This document shows, piece by piece, positions 25,080 to 33,703 of a DNA stretch of 64,000 nt. This stretch comes from Cellulomonas triticagri (GTDB lineage Bacteria > Actinomycetota > Actinomycetes > Actinomycetales > Cellulomonadaceae): contig NZ_RFFI01000005.1 of the NCBI RefSeq assembly GCF_003696205.1, positions 1 through 64,000 on the forward strand. Reading direction: 5' to 3'. The notes beneath the pieces were generated by a model. That model searched no databases. It was not told where the DNA came from and worked only from the letters and a program-made list of their open reading frames with translations. Position 1 is the first letter of the stretch, and each line of letters opens with the position of its first letter. A program made the translations under genes and the position numbers.

Positions 25080-26273
25080 ATGACGACCCCGACCGCCGGC
25101 CCCGCCGCCGCGACGCCGCCTGACCGCGGGACGCACGTCGCCGCCGGTGTGGTCACCGCGCTGGTCGGGTTCACCTCGGCGTTCGCGGTCGTGCTGGGCG
25201 GGCTCCGCGCCGTCGGGGCGACGCCCACGCAGGCGGCGTCGGGCCTGCTCGCCGTGACGGTCGCGATGGGCGCCGCGACCGTGCTGCTCGCGTGGCGCAC
25301 CCGGCTGCCGATCACCGTCGCCTGGTCCACCCCGGGCGCGGCCCTGCTCGCGACCACCGGCACCGCCGCGGGCGGGTGGCCCGAGGCCGTGGGTGGGTTC
25401 CTGGTCTGCGGGCTGCTGCTCGCGGCCGTCGGGCTGTGGCGGCGGCTCGAGCGGTGGGTGCGGCTCATCCCCGTCCCGATCGCGAGCGCGATGCTCGCCG
25501 GGGTGCTCGTGGACCTGTGCCTGCAACCCGTGCTCGCGGTGGTCGACCGGCCGCTGCTGGTCGGCCCCGTGGTGCTGGTCTGGCTGGTGCTGCTGCGGCT
25601 CGCGCCGCGCTGGGCGACGCCCGCCGCGATCGGCCTGGCCGTGGCGCTGGCACTCGCCTCGCCGGGGGTGCGCGACCTCGCGGCCGCCGACCTGCTGCCG
25701 AGCCCGACCTGGACCACCCCCGCGCTGACCTGGGGCTCCGTGGTGTCGGTGGCCGTCCCGCTGTTCGTGGTGACGATGGCGTCGCAGAACATCCCCGGCG
25801 TGGCCGTGCTCGCCGGGTTCGGGTTCGCGGCGCCGCTGCGGCCCGTGATGCTGGTGACCGGCATCGGCACGGTGCTCGCGACACCGTTCGGCGGGCACGC
25901 GATCAACCTCGCCGCGATCAGCGCCGCGCTGGCCGCCGGGCCCGAGGGCGGGCCGGACCCGCGCCGCCGGTGGCGCGCCGCCGTCGTCGCGGGGCTCGGC
26001 TACCTGGTGCTCGGCGCGGGGTCCGCCGCCGTCGCCGCGGTGGCGCTCGCCGCACCGGCCGGGCTGATCGCCGCCGCCGCCGGGCTCGCGCTGGTGGGGA
26101 CGCTGGCGTCCTCGCTCGCCGGGGCGTTCGCGCCCACCACGCACCGCGAGGCCGCCGCCGTGACCCTGCTGGTGACGGTCTCCGGGGTGAGCGTCGGCGG
26201 GGTGTCGGCGGCGTTCTGGGGGCTGCTCGCGGGCGTCCTCACCCACGTGACCCTCCGCGTCACCCGCCCCTGA
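25080..26273 (+). CDS. BenE-family benzoate/proton symporter-like carrier
   Basis: 397-aa membrane protein with about 11-12 hydrophobic segments. BenE landmarks are present: GVVTALVGFTSAFAVVLGGL near the start, ITVAWSTPGAALLATTG, VPIASAMLAGVL, and VTMASQNIPGVAVLAGFG followed by GTVLATPFGGHAINLAAISAAL. Family members import benzoate or related aromatics, or act as broader carriers; no aromatic degradation genes are nearby, so the substrate is open. Confidence 0.88.
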   Translation: MTTPTAGPAAATPPDRGTHVAAGVVTALVGFTSAFAVVLGGLRAVGATPTQAASGLLAVTVAMGAATVLLAWRTRLPITVAWSTPGAALLATTGTAAGGWPEAVGGFLVCGLLLAAVGLWRRLERWVRLIPVPIASAMLAGVLVDLCLQPVLAVVDRPLLVGPVVLVWLVLLRLAPRWATPAAIGLAVALALASPGVRDLAAADLLPSPTWTTPALTWGSVVSVAVPLFVVTMASQNIPGVAVLAGFGFAAPLRPVMLVTGIGTVLATPFGGHAINLAAISAALAAGPEGGPDPRRRWRAAVVAGLGYLVLGAGSAAVAAVALAAPAGLIAAAAGLALVGTLASSLAGAFAPTTHREAAAVTLLVTVSGVSVGGVSAAFWGLLAGVLTHVTLRVTRP

Positions 26274-26311
26274 CCTGCTCCCGACCGGCCGCCCACCCCG
26301 CGGACGCGGGC

Positions 26312-26343
26312 TTGTGAGCAGGGGTCGCGACCGCTACTGTCGG
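26312..26343 (+). promoter_or_regulatory. Likely promoter of the sulfonate/metY operon
   Basis: TTGTGA (26312-26317) and TACTGT (26335-26340) are 17 bases apart. The -10 region is embedded in ACCGCTACTGTCGG (26330-26343), identical to the sequence upstream of the cysK leader (18629-18642). The transcript would begin about 70 bases before the leader ORF. Confidence 0.5.
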
Positions 26344-26417
26344 AGCGATCCCGAGGCGTGAGCAGTCGCGTCTCATCATGTGGGACTTTGAGTCGAGGCA
26401 TCGAGAGGAGACGGCCC

Positions 26418-26528
26418 GTGGCCCGGTCGACGCACCCGCGCACCCCCCGCCCGGGCCTCCTGATGCCCGCCGGACGCCGCTGTTGTCGCCCCATGGCGAG
26501 CTGTCCGCGCTCCCACCGCGCCGCCTGA
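26418..26528 (+). CDS. Cysteine-rich leader peptide upstream of the sulfonate operon
   Basis: 36-codon ORF from GTG 26418 with GAGGAG upstream. The peptide is basic and Pro-rich, with two adjacent Cys codons (MPAGRRCCRPM) and a third shortly after (ASCPRS), before the TGA at 26526. An internal ATG at 26463 could give a 21-residue form. About 250 bases of GC-rich leader separate it from the ATPase gene, room for alternative RNA hairpins. Together with the similar ORF before cysK this suggests cysteine-sensing attenuation; inference from sequence only. Confidence 0.55.
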   Translation: MARSTHPRTPRPGLLMPAGRRCCRPMASCPRSHRAA

Positions 26529-26775
26529 CCCGCGCTGGCACCACGCCCGGGTCGCGCCGCACCGAGCCACCGGACCTCCCGGCCGCAGGCCACCGCCGAT
26601 CCGCCCCGCGGACCGCCGGACGAGCCCGCCCCTGACGCCGTCCGGTCGCGCGCAGCACCGGCCGCCAGCGTCGCCCGCACCCCACGCACCCCACGCACCG
26701 CGCGGCGCAGCACGCGCCCGCACCGCCTCGCCGCACAGCGCCACCCCCCGGTGGCCAGACGACACGGGAACCCCC
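26529..26775 (+). promoter_or_regulatory. Long untranslated leader of the sulfonate operon
   Basis: Between the leader ORF and the ATPase gene there is no further credible gene. The segment contains several G/C-rich inverted repeats, for example CCGGAC (near 26613) with GTCCGG (near 26640), that could form alternative hairpins. I could not fold it, so which structure terminates transcription is not established. Confidence 0.35.
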
Positions 26776-27651
26776 ATGACCCGCACCCCCAGCAGCACCG
26801 CCATCACCAGCACGGCGACCGACCCCGCCCCGGCCGCCGTCGGCGACGCCCGCCCCGTCGCGCTGCGCGGCGTCGCCCGGACGTTCGCCACCCCGTCCGG
26901 CCCGCGCCCCGTGCTGGCCGGGCTGGACCTGGAGATCGCCGCGGGCGAGGTCGTCGCGGTGATCGGCCCGTCGGGCTGCGGCAAGTCGACGCTGCTGCGG
27001 CAGGTCGCCGGGCTGGACGCCCCGGACGCGGGCGAGGTGCTGCTCGGCGGGACCCCGGTGGCGCCGTACGACGCGCGGACCGCGGTGGCGTTCCAGGAGC
27101 CGCGGCTGCTGCCCTGGCGGACGCTGGCGCACAACGTCGCGCTGGGGCTGCCGCGCGGCACCCCGCGCACCCAGGCCCGCGAGCAGGTGGCCCGGCTGCT
27201 GGACCTCGTGGGCCTGTCGGGCTCGGCCGGGCTGCGACCCCGGCAGGTGTCGGGCGGCATGGCGCAGCGGGCGTCGCTGGCCCGGGCGCTGGCCCGCCGC
27301 CCGGGGGTGCTGCTGCTCGACGAGCCCTTCGGGGCGCTCGACGCGCTCACGCGGCTGCGGATGCAGGACCTGCTGCTCGAGGTCCACGCCTCCCGGCCCA
27401 CGACCGTGCTGCTGGTGACGCACGACGTGGAAGAGGCCCTGTACCTGGCCGACCGCGTGGTGCTGCTCGCCGCGCTCGACCCGGCCGCCCCGGGTGCCGC
27501 GTCGGTCCGGTCGGTGATCACCGTGCCCGGTGACCGGCCGCGGGACCGTGCCGACGCCCGGCTCTCCGAGCTGCGCGCCGAGCTGCTGGACGGCCTCGGC
27601 GTCCCGACGCACCACCACGTGCACGACCCCGACCTGCACCACTCCATCTGA
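26776..27651 (+). CDS. ssuB: Sulfonate/nitrate-type ABC importer ATP-binding protein
   Basis: 291-aa ATPase of the SsuB/TauB group. Walker A GPSGCGKST, Q-loop in AVAFQEPRLLPWRTLAHNVALGL (the LLPW feature is typical of this group), signature VSGGMAQRASLARAL, Walker B VLLLDEPFGALDALTR, and LVTHDVEEAL. The C-terminal tail is His-rich (THHHVHDPDLHHSI), unusual and possibly metal-binding. First gene of the operon with binding protein, permease, acs and metY. Substrate inferred from the sulfur context. Confidence 0.88.
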   Translation: MTRTPSSTAITSTATDPAPAAVGDARPVALRGVARTFATPSGPRPVLAGLDLEIAAGEVVAVIGPSGCGKSTLLRQVAGLDAPDAGEVLLGGTPVAPYDARTAVAFQEPRLLPWRTLAHNVALGLPRGTPRTQAREQVARLLDLVGLSGSAGLRPRQVSGGMAQRASLARALARRPGVLLLDEPFGALDALTRLRMQDLLLEVHASRPTTVLLVTHDVEEALYLADRVVLLAALDPAAPGAASVRSVITVPGDRPRDRADARLSELRAELLDGLGVPTHHHVHDPDLHHSI

Positions 27652-27683
27652 TCCCTCCCCCACCCCCACCCCTGGAGACCGCC

Positions 27684-28748
27684 ATGACCGCCCGCACCAC
27701 CGCACGCCGCCTCGCGCGCCGCCCGATCGCCCTCGGCGCGAGCGCCGTCGCCGCGACCCTGCTGCTCGCCGGCTGCGTCGCCGGCGAGGGCGAGGCGCAG
27801 GCCGCCCCCGAGGACGGGACCACCGCCGAGGGGTGGAGCGCCGACACGCTGACGCTCGACTTCGCGACGTACAACCCGCTGAGCCTGGTGATCAAGGACC
27901 AGGGCTGGATCGAGTCGACGCTCGGCGACGACGTGACGGTCGAGTGGGTGCAGTCGGCGGGGTCGAACAAGGCGAACGAGGCGCTGCGCGCCGGGGCGGT
28001 CGACGTGGGCTCGACGGCTGGCTCGGCGGCGCTGCTGGCGCGGTCGAACGGCTCGCCGATCCGCACGATCGACGTGTACTCGCAGCCCGAGTGGGCCGCG
28101 CTGGTCGTCCCCGAGGGCTCGGACATCACGGACGTCGCCGACCTGGCGGGCCGGTCCGTGGCCGCGACCAAGGGCACCGACCCGTACTTCTTCCTGCTGC
28201 AGGCGCTGGACGAGGCGGGCGTGGACCCGGCGGACGTCGAGGTGCAGAACCTGCAGCACGCGGACGGCAAGGCGGCGCTGGAGAACGGCTCCGTCGACGC
28301 GTGGTCCGGCCTGGACCCGCTGATGGCCGCGAGCGAGGCCGAGGCGGGCTCGACGCTGCTGTACCGGAACGTCGACTTCAACACCTACGGGTTCCTCAAC
28401 GCGACGCAGGACTTCCTCGACGCCAGCCCGGACCTGGCGCAGGTCGTCGTGGACGCGTACGAGAAGGCGCGCGCCTGGGCGCAGGAGAACCCGGACGAGG
28501 TCGTGAGCATCCTCGCGGAGGTCGCGGGCATCGACCCGGCCGTCGCGGAGACGGTGATCACCGAGCGCACGACGCTGGACATCGACCCGGTCCCGGGCGA
28601 CGCGCAGCGCGCGGTGCTCGAGGTCGTCGGGCCGATCTTCGTGGAGTCCGGCGACGTCGCGAGCCAGGACCTCGTGGACGCGGCGCTTGACGAGCTGTTC
28701 GAGCCGACGTACGCCGAGGCCGCCGACCCGAGCACCATCGCCGGCTGA
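27684..28748 (+). CDS. ssuA: Aliphatic sulfonate-type ABC substrate-binding lipoprotein
   Basis: 354-aa lipoprotein with signal sequence and lipobox LAGC. The mature part has the NMT1/SsuA pattern: LDFATYNPLSLVIKDQGWIE, GSNKANEALRAGAVDVGSTAGSAALLARSNG, VYSQPEWAALVVPEG and a FNTYGFLNATQDFLDASPDLAQ region. GGAG precedes ATG 27684. It delivers substrate to the SsuC-type permease, whose gene begins inside its stop codon. Sulfonate is the best guess given metY in the same operon; nitrate or taurine are alternatives. Confidence 0.85.
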   Translation: MTARTTARRLARRPIALGASAVAATLLLAGCVAGEGEAQAAPEDGTTAEGWSADTLTLDFATYNPLSLVIKDQGWIESTLGDDVTVEWVQSAGSNKANEALRAGAVDVGSTAGSAALLARSNGSPIRTIDVYSQPEWAALVVPEGSDITDVADLAGRSVAATKGTDPYFFLLQALDEAGVDPADVEVQNLQHADGKAALENGSVDAWSGLDPLMAASEAEAGSTLLYRNVDFNTYGFLNATQDFLDASPDLAQVVVDAYEKARAWAQENPDEVVSILAEVAGIDPAVAETVITERTTLDIDPVPGDAQRAVLEVVGPIFVESGDVASQDLVDAALDELFEPTYAEAADPSTIAG

Positions 28749-29617
28749 TGAGCGTCACCGTCACCGGCACCAGCGCGCCGGTCACCGACACCCGCGGCCG
28801 GGCCGTGCCCGGGCTGAACCCGTTCAGCCCCGGGCACGCCGCCCGCCCGGGTGCGGGCCCGCTGTCCCGCCGCCCCGTGCGGCTGGCGCTGGGCCTGGCC
28901 CTGCCCGCCGTCCTGCTGGTGACCTGGCAGGTGGTGACGTCGACCGGGCTGGTCGCGCCGTACCAGCTGCCGAGCCCGGCGTCGGTCTGGACAGCGGCGG
29001 TCGACCTCGTCGAGCGCGGGCTGCTCGGGCAGTACGTCGCGATCTCGACGCAGCGCGTCGTGCTGGGCTTCCTGATCGGGGCGGCGCTCGGCCTGGCGGT
29101 CGGCTCGCTGGTGGGGCTGTCCCGGCTGGCCGGGTCGCTGCTCGAGACGACGCTCGGCGCGGTGCGCGCCGTGCCGTCGCTCGCGTGGGTGCCGCTGCTC
29201 ATCCTCTGGATGGGGATCGGTGAGGACTCCAAGCTGACGCTCATCGCGATCGGGGCGTTCTTCCCCGTGTACACGACCGTCGTCGCCGCGCTGCGGCACG
29301 TCGACCCGCACCTGGTCGAGGCCGGGCGTGCGTACGGGCTGCGCGGGGCGCGGCTGCTGGGGGCCGTGCAGCTGCCCGCGGCCGTGCCGTCCGTGGTGGC
29401 GGGGCTGCGGCTCGCCCTGGCGCAGTCCTGGCTGTTCCTGGTGGCCGCCGAGCTCATCGCCTCGTCGATGGGTGTCGGGTTCCTCCTGATGGACAGCGGG
29501 CAGAACGGCCGCGTCGACCGGGCGATCCTCGCGATCCTCCTGCTGGCGCTGCTGGGCAAGACGACCGACGCGCTGATCGGCCTCGCCGAGAAGTCGCTGC
29601 TGAAGAGGTGGGCATGA
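28748..29617 (+). CDS. ssuC: Sulfonate-type ABC importer permease
   Basis: 289-aa BPD-type permease with about six membrane segments. The EAA-type loop is visible as HLVEAGRAYGLRGARLLGAVQLPAAVPSVVAGLRLALAQSW, which contacts the ATPase. Start overlaps the binding-protein stop by one base (TGATG) and the end overlaps acs (ATGA), so the operon is tightly coupled. Confidence 0.88.
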   Translation: MSVTVTGTSAPVTDTRGRAVPGLNPFSPGHAARPGAGPLSRRPVRLALGLALPAVLLVTWQVVTSTGLVAPYQLPSPASVWTAAVDLVERGLLGQYVAISTQRVVLGFLIGAALGLAVGSLVGLSRLAGSLLETTLGAVRAVPSLAWVPLLILWMGIGEDSKLTLIAIGAFFPVYTTVVAALRHVDPHLVEAGRAYGLRGARLLGAVQLPAAVPSVVAGLRLALAQSWLFLVAAELIASSMGVGFLLMDSGQNGRVDRAILAILLLALLGKTTDALIGLAEKSLLKRWA

Positions 29618-31674
29618 CGTTCGACGCGTTGCAGACCGAGTCCCGGACCTTCCCCGCACCCGCGGGCGACTGGAACATCGACCCCGAGGAGCACGCCCGC
29701 CTGCTGGCGCTGGCCGAGGCGGACCCGGTCGGGTTCTGGGAGGACGCGGCGCGCCGCCTGGAGTGGGCGGAGCCGTGGCACACCGCGCACACTTGGTCCC
29801 CCGCGGTGCCCGTCGAGGGCGGGGCCGAGGGCGACCTCACGGTCCCCGAGGCGCAGTGGTTCGTCGGCGGCCGGCTGAACGCCGCCGTCAACTGCGTCGA
29901 CCGGCACGTCGCGGCCGGGCGCGGGGACAAGGTCGCGATCCACGCCGAGGGCGAGCGGGGCGACCGGCGGTCGATCACGTACGCCGACCTGCAGCGCGAG
30001 GTGTCCCGCGCGGCGAACGCCCTGACGGACCTGGGCGTCGGCCCCGGCGACCGGGTCGTGGTGTACCTGCCCGTCATCGCCGAGACGGTGGTCGTCACCC
30101 TCGCCATCGCCCGCATCGGCGCGGTGCACTCCCTGGTGTTCGGCGGGTTCTCCGCGGAGGCCGTGCGGTTCCGGGTGCAGGACACCGGCGCGAAGGTGCT
30201 GGTCACCAGCGACGGGCAGTTCCGCCGGGGCCAGGCCGTCGAGGTGAAGTCGGCCGCCGACGAGGCCGTCGCGGGCCTGGACCACGTGGAGCACGTGCTC
30301 GTGGTCCGTCGCACCGGCCAGGACGTCGCCTGGACGCCCGGCCGCGACGTCTGGTGGCACGAGGTCGTGGACGCCGCGTCCGACCAGCACGAGGCGCAGG
30401 CGTTCGACGCCGAGCACCCGCTGTTCATCATCTACACCTCGGGCACCACGGGGAAGCCGAAGGGCCTGGTGCACACCACCGGCGGCTACCTCACGCACGC
30501 GTCCTGGTCGCACTGGGCGGTGTTCGACGCCCGCGACGACGACGTGCACTGGTGCACCGCGGACCTCGCGTGGGTCACCGCGCACACCTACGAGATCTAC
30601 GGGCCGCTCAGCAACGGGCTGACCCAGGTCATCTACGAGGGCACCCCCGACACCCCGCACCGCGAGCGCCACCTCGAGGTCATCGAGCGCTACGGCGTCA
30701 CGGTCTACTACACCGCCCCGACCCTGATCCGGACCTTCATGACCTGGTTCCCCGACGGGCTGCCCGCCGGGCACGACCTGTCGAGCATCCGGCTGCTCGG
30801 GACCGTCGGCGAGGCCATCAACCCCGAGGCGTGGGTGTGGTTCCGGACCCAGTTCGGCGCGGACCGCGCACCCGTCGTGGACACCTGGTGGCAGTCCGAG
30901 ACCGGTGCCGCCGTGATCGCCCCGCTGCCCGGCGTCACGACGCTGAAGCCCGGGTCCGCCACCCGCGCACTGCCCGGGCTGTCCGCCAAGGTCGTGGACG
31001 AGGCCGGCGCCGAGGTGCCGCGCGGCTCCGGCGGGTACCTGGTGATCGACCGCCCGTGGCCCGGCATGGCCCGCACCGTGTGGGGCGACGCGCAGCGCTA
31101 CCTCGACTCGTACTGGCGGCCGTTCGCCGCGCACGGCTACTTCCTCGCCGGGGACGGCGCGTCCTGGGACGCCGACGGCGACGTCTGGCTGCTCGGGCGC
31201 GTGGACGACGTCGTCAACGTCGCGGGGCACCGCCTGTCGACCATCGAGATCGAGTCCGCCCTCGTCGCGCACCCCGCCGTGGGTGAGGCCGGGGTCGCGG
31301 GGGTCGCGGACGCCGTCGGCGGGCAGGCCGTCGCCGCGTTCGTCGTGCCGTCCGTGCCGCCGGGCCCGGTGGCGGACGTCGCCGCCTGGCGGGCCGCCGC
31401 GGCCGCGCTGCGCGAGGACCTGCGAGCCCAGGTCGCCCGCGAGATCGGCCCGGTCGCCAAGCCGAAGCACCTCGTCCTCGTGCCGGAGGTCCCCAAGACC
31501 CGCTCCGGCAAGATCCTGCGCCGCCTGCTCGCCGACCTGCACGACGGCCGTCCGCTCGGCGACGTCACGTCCCTGCAGAACCCGTGGGCGGTGGACCAGG
31601 TCGCCGCCCTGCTGCGGGACGGGACTACCCTCGCCCCCACCACCGCCCCGGACCAGGAGGCAACCCGAGCATGA
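29614..31674 (+). CDS. acs: Acetyl-CoA synthetase (AMP-forming)
   Basis: 686-aa adenylate-forming ligase producing acetyl-CoA from acetate, ATP and CoA. The P-loop-like YTSGTTGKPKG is at about residues 274-284; the DTWWQSETG motif near 423-431 has the Trp that restricts the pocket to acetate; the C-terminal PKTRSGKILRR carries the Lys regulated by acetylation in other Acs enzymes. Slightly longer than E. coli Acs (about 650). Its position between sulfonate importer and metY is unusual and suggests re-activation of acetate released during sulfhydrylation. ATG 29614 overlaps the permease stop. Confidence 0.94.
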   Translation: MTFDALQTESRTFPAPAGDWNIDPEEHARLLALAEADPVGFWEDAARRLEWAEPWHTAHTWSPAVPVEGGAEGDLTVPEAQWFVGGRLNAAVNCVDRHVAAGRGDKVAIHAEGERGDRRSITYADLQREVSRAANALTDLGVGPGDRVVVYLPVIAETVVVTLAIARIGAVHSLVFGGFSAEAVRFRVQDTGAKVLVTSDGQFRRGQAVEVKSAADEAVAGLDHVEHVLVVRRTGQDVAWTPGRDVWWHEVVDAASDQHEAQAFDAEHPLFIIYTSGTTGKPKGLVHTTGGYLTHASWSHWAVFDARDDDVHWCTADLAWVTAHTYEIYGPLSNGLTQVIYEGTPDTPHRERHLEVIERYGVTVYYTAPTLIRTFMTWFPDGLPAGHDLSSIRLLGTVGEAINPEAWVWFRTQFGADRAPVVDTWWQSETGAAVIAPLPGVTTLKPGSATRALPGLSAKVVDEAGAEVPRGSGGYLVIDRPWPGMARTVWGDAQRYLDSYWRPFAAHGYFLAGDGASWDADGDVWLLGRVDDVVNVAGHRLSTIEIESALVAHPAVGEAGVAGVADAVGGQAVAAFVVPSVPPGPVADVAAWRAAAAALREDLRAQVAREIGPVAKPKHLVLVPEVPKTRSGKILRRLLADLHDGRPLGDVTSLQNPWAVDQVAALLRDGTTLAPTTAPDQEATRA

Positions 31675-33110
31675 CCAGCGAGCACCGCTTCGGCTTCCGC
31701 ACCCGCGCCCTGCACGCCGGGGCCATCCCCGACGCCGCGACCGGCGCGCGCGCCGTGCCGATCTACCAGACGACGTCCTTCGTGTTCAACGACACCACGG
31801 ACGCCGCGAACCTGTTCGCCCTGCAGAAGTACGGGAACATCTACTCCCGGCTCGGCAACCCCACGGTCGCGGCGTTCGAGGAGCGCATCGCGTCCCTGGA
31901 GGGCGGCATCGGCGCCGTCGCCACCGCCTCCGGCATGGCCGCGGAGTTCATCACGTTCGCCGCGCTGGTCGGGGCGGGCGACCACGTCGTCGCCTCCGCG
32001 CAGCTCTACGGCGGCACCGTGACGCAGCTCGACGTCACGCTGCGCCGGTTCGGCGTCGAGACGACGTTCGTCGCGGGCACCGACCCCGCCGACTACGCCG
32101 CCGCGATCCGCCCCGAGACCAAGGTCGTCTACACCGAGGTCGTCGCGAACCCCTCCGGCGAGGTCGCCGACCTGGCCGGGCTCGCCGAGGTCGCGCACGC
32201 CGCCGGGGTCCCGCTGGTCGTGGACGCCACGCTCTCGACCCCGTACCTGGTGCGGCCCATCGAGCACGGCGCCGACATCGTCATCCACTCCGCCACGAAG
32301 TTCCTCGGCGGGCACGGCACCACGCTCGGAGGCGTCGTCGTGGAGTCCGGGCGGTTCGACTGGGGCAACGGCAAGTTCCCGCAGATGACCGAGCCCGTGC
32401 CGTCGTACAACAACGTGAAGTGGTGGGAGAACTTCGGGGAGTACGGGTTCCTCACCAAGCTGCGCTCCGAGCAGCTGCGGGACATCGGCCCGTCGCTGTC
32501 CGCGCAGTCCGCGTTCCAGCTGCTCCAGGGCGTCGAGACGCTCCCGCAGCGGCTCGACGCGCACCTCGCCAACGCGCGGACCGTCGCCGAGTGGCTCGAC
32601 GCCGACCCGCGCGTCACCACCGTGCACTGGGCCGGTCTGCCCTCGCACCCGCACCACGAGCGCGCCGCGCACTACCTGCCGCTCGGCCCCGGCTCGGTGT
32701 TCGCGTTCCGGCTCGCCGCCACCCCCGACCGCGACGGGCGGGAGGTCGGCCGCCGGTTCATCGAGCACCTGCAGCTCGCCAGCCACCTCGCCAACGTCGG
32801 CGACGCCCGCACCCTCGTCATCCACCCGGCGTCCACGACGCACCAGCAGCTGTCCGCCGACCAGCTCGCCGCCGCGGGCGTGCCGGAGGACCTGGTGCGG
32901 ATCAGCGTCGGACTGGAGGACCCCGAGGACATCCTCTGGGACCTCGACCAGGCGCTCACGGCCGCGACCGCCCCGGTCGAGGCACCCGCGTCGTCCGACG
33001 GCGCCGCCGCGGCCGCCGCCCGGCCGACCGTCCCCGTCGCCCCCGTCGTCGGCGGTGCCGTGACCGGCATCGCCGGCGGCGCGGCCTGCTCCGTCCCGGA
33101 GGCGAACTGA
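31671..33110 (+). CDS. metY: O-acetylhomoserine aminocarboxypropyltransferase/sulfhydrylase
   Basis: 479-aa Cys/Met-metabolism PLP enzyme making homocysteine and acetate from O-acetylhomoserine and sulfide. The family start TRALHAGAIPDAATGARAVPIYQTTSFVF, SRLGNPTVAAFEERIASLEGG, and the PLP lysine in HSATKFLGGHGT are clear. The C-terminus has about 40 extra Ala/Pro-rich residues after the fold ends. GGAGG lies nine bases before the ATG, which overlaps the acs stop (ATGA). Homoserine acetyltransferase (metX), its usual partner, is not in the window. Confidence 0.95.
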   Translation: MTSEHRFGFRTRALHAGAIPDAATGARAVPIYQTTSFVFNDTTDAANLFALQKYGNIYSRLGNPTVAAFEERIASLEGGIGAVATASGMAAEFITFAALVGAGDHVVASAQLYGGTVTQLDVTLRRFGVETTFVAGTDPADYAAAIRPETKVVYTEVVANPSGEVADLAGLAEVAHAAGVPLVVDATLSTPYLVRPIEHGADIVIHSATKFLGGHGTTLGGVVVESGRFDWGNGKFPQMTEPVPSYNNVKWWENFGEYGFLTKLRSEQLRDIGPSLSAQSAFQLLQGVETLPQRLDAHLANARTVAEWLDADPRVTTVHWAGLPSHPHHERAAHYLPLGPGSVFAFRLAATPDRDGREVGRRFIEHLQLASHLANVGDARTLVIHPASTTHQQLSADQLAAAGVPEDLVRISVGLEDPEDILWDLDQALTAATAPVEAPASSDGAAAAAARPTVPVAPVVGGAVTGIAGGAACSVPEAN

Positions 33111-33601
33111 TGAGCACGCCCACCCGCACCTGGCAGGGCCCGAGCGCACCCGACCGGCTCGCGCTGCTGCGCCGCACCCGGTCCATCGCGATCGTCGGCG
33201 CGTCCAACAACCCGGCGCGCGCGTCGTACTTCGTCACGACGTACCTGCTGTCGTCGTCGCCGTACGACGTCTACCTCGTCAACCCGCGTGAGACCGAGAT
33301 CCTCGGGCAGCCCGTCTACCCGTCGCTCGACGCCCTGCCCGTCGTCCCGGACCTGGTGGACGTCTTCCGGCGGCACGACGACCTGCCGACCGTGCTGGAC
33401 GAGACCCTCGCCGTCGGGGCACCGGCCCTGTGGCTGCAGCTCGGGTCCTGGCACGAGGACGTCGCGCGGCGCGGCGAGGCGGCCGGGCTGACGGTCGTCA
33501 TGGACCGGTGCGTGAAGATCGAGCACGCCCGGTTCCACGGCGGCCTGCACCTCGCGGGCTTCGACACGGGCGTGATCTCCTCCCGCCGCGAGCTCACGTA
33601 G
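33110..33601 (+). CDS. CoA-binding domain protein
   Basis: 163-aa Rossmann-type CoA-binding protein (COG1832). It shows SIAIVGASNNPARASYFVTTYLLSS, then VYLVNPRETEILGQPVYPSLDALP, DLVDVFRRHDDLP, LWLQLGSWHEDVARRGEAAGLTVVMDRCVKIEH. The role is unknown; genes of this type often accompany metY in actinobacteria. The start overlaps the metY stop by one base, so it belongs to the sulfur operon, which ends here with a strong terminator. Confidence 0.88.
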   Translation: MSTPTRTWQGPSAPDRLALLRRTRSIAIVGASNNPARASYFVTTYLLSSSPYDVYLVNPRETEILGQPVYPSLDALPVVPDLVDVFRRHDDLPTVLDETLAVGAPALWLQLGSWHEDVARRGEAAGLTVVMDRCVKIEHARFHGGLHLAGFDTGVISSRRELT

Positions 33602-33623
33602 CGCCAGCAGGCGCCGACGGTAC

Positions 33624-33665
33624 GGAGTCGGCCTGTGCGCGGGCCCCGCGCGACAGGCCGACTCC
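33624..33665 (+). terminator. Strong hairpin ending the sulfur operon
   Basis: GGAGTCGGCCTGT (33624-33636) pairs perfectly with 33653-33665, and the enclosed GCGCGGG/CCCGCGC extends the stem. It lies 22 bases past the last stop codon of the operon. Confidence 0.8.
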
Positions 33666-33703
33666 GTCCTCTCGGCGCCCGAGGGCGCGTGCTTGACTGC
33701 GGT

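Noticed and set aside
26378-26635. 85-codon plus-strand frame overlapping the cysteine leader ORF
   Set aside because: Weak start context and Pro/Arg-rich composition; the 36-codon frame with GAGGAG and clustered Cys explains the region better.
29614-31674. Sulfoacetate- or propionate-CoA ligase instead of acetyl-CoA synthetase
   Set aside because: The DTWWQSETG motif with the pocket Trp and the overall match favour acetate as substrate.
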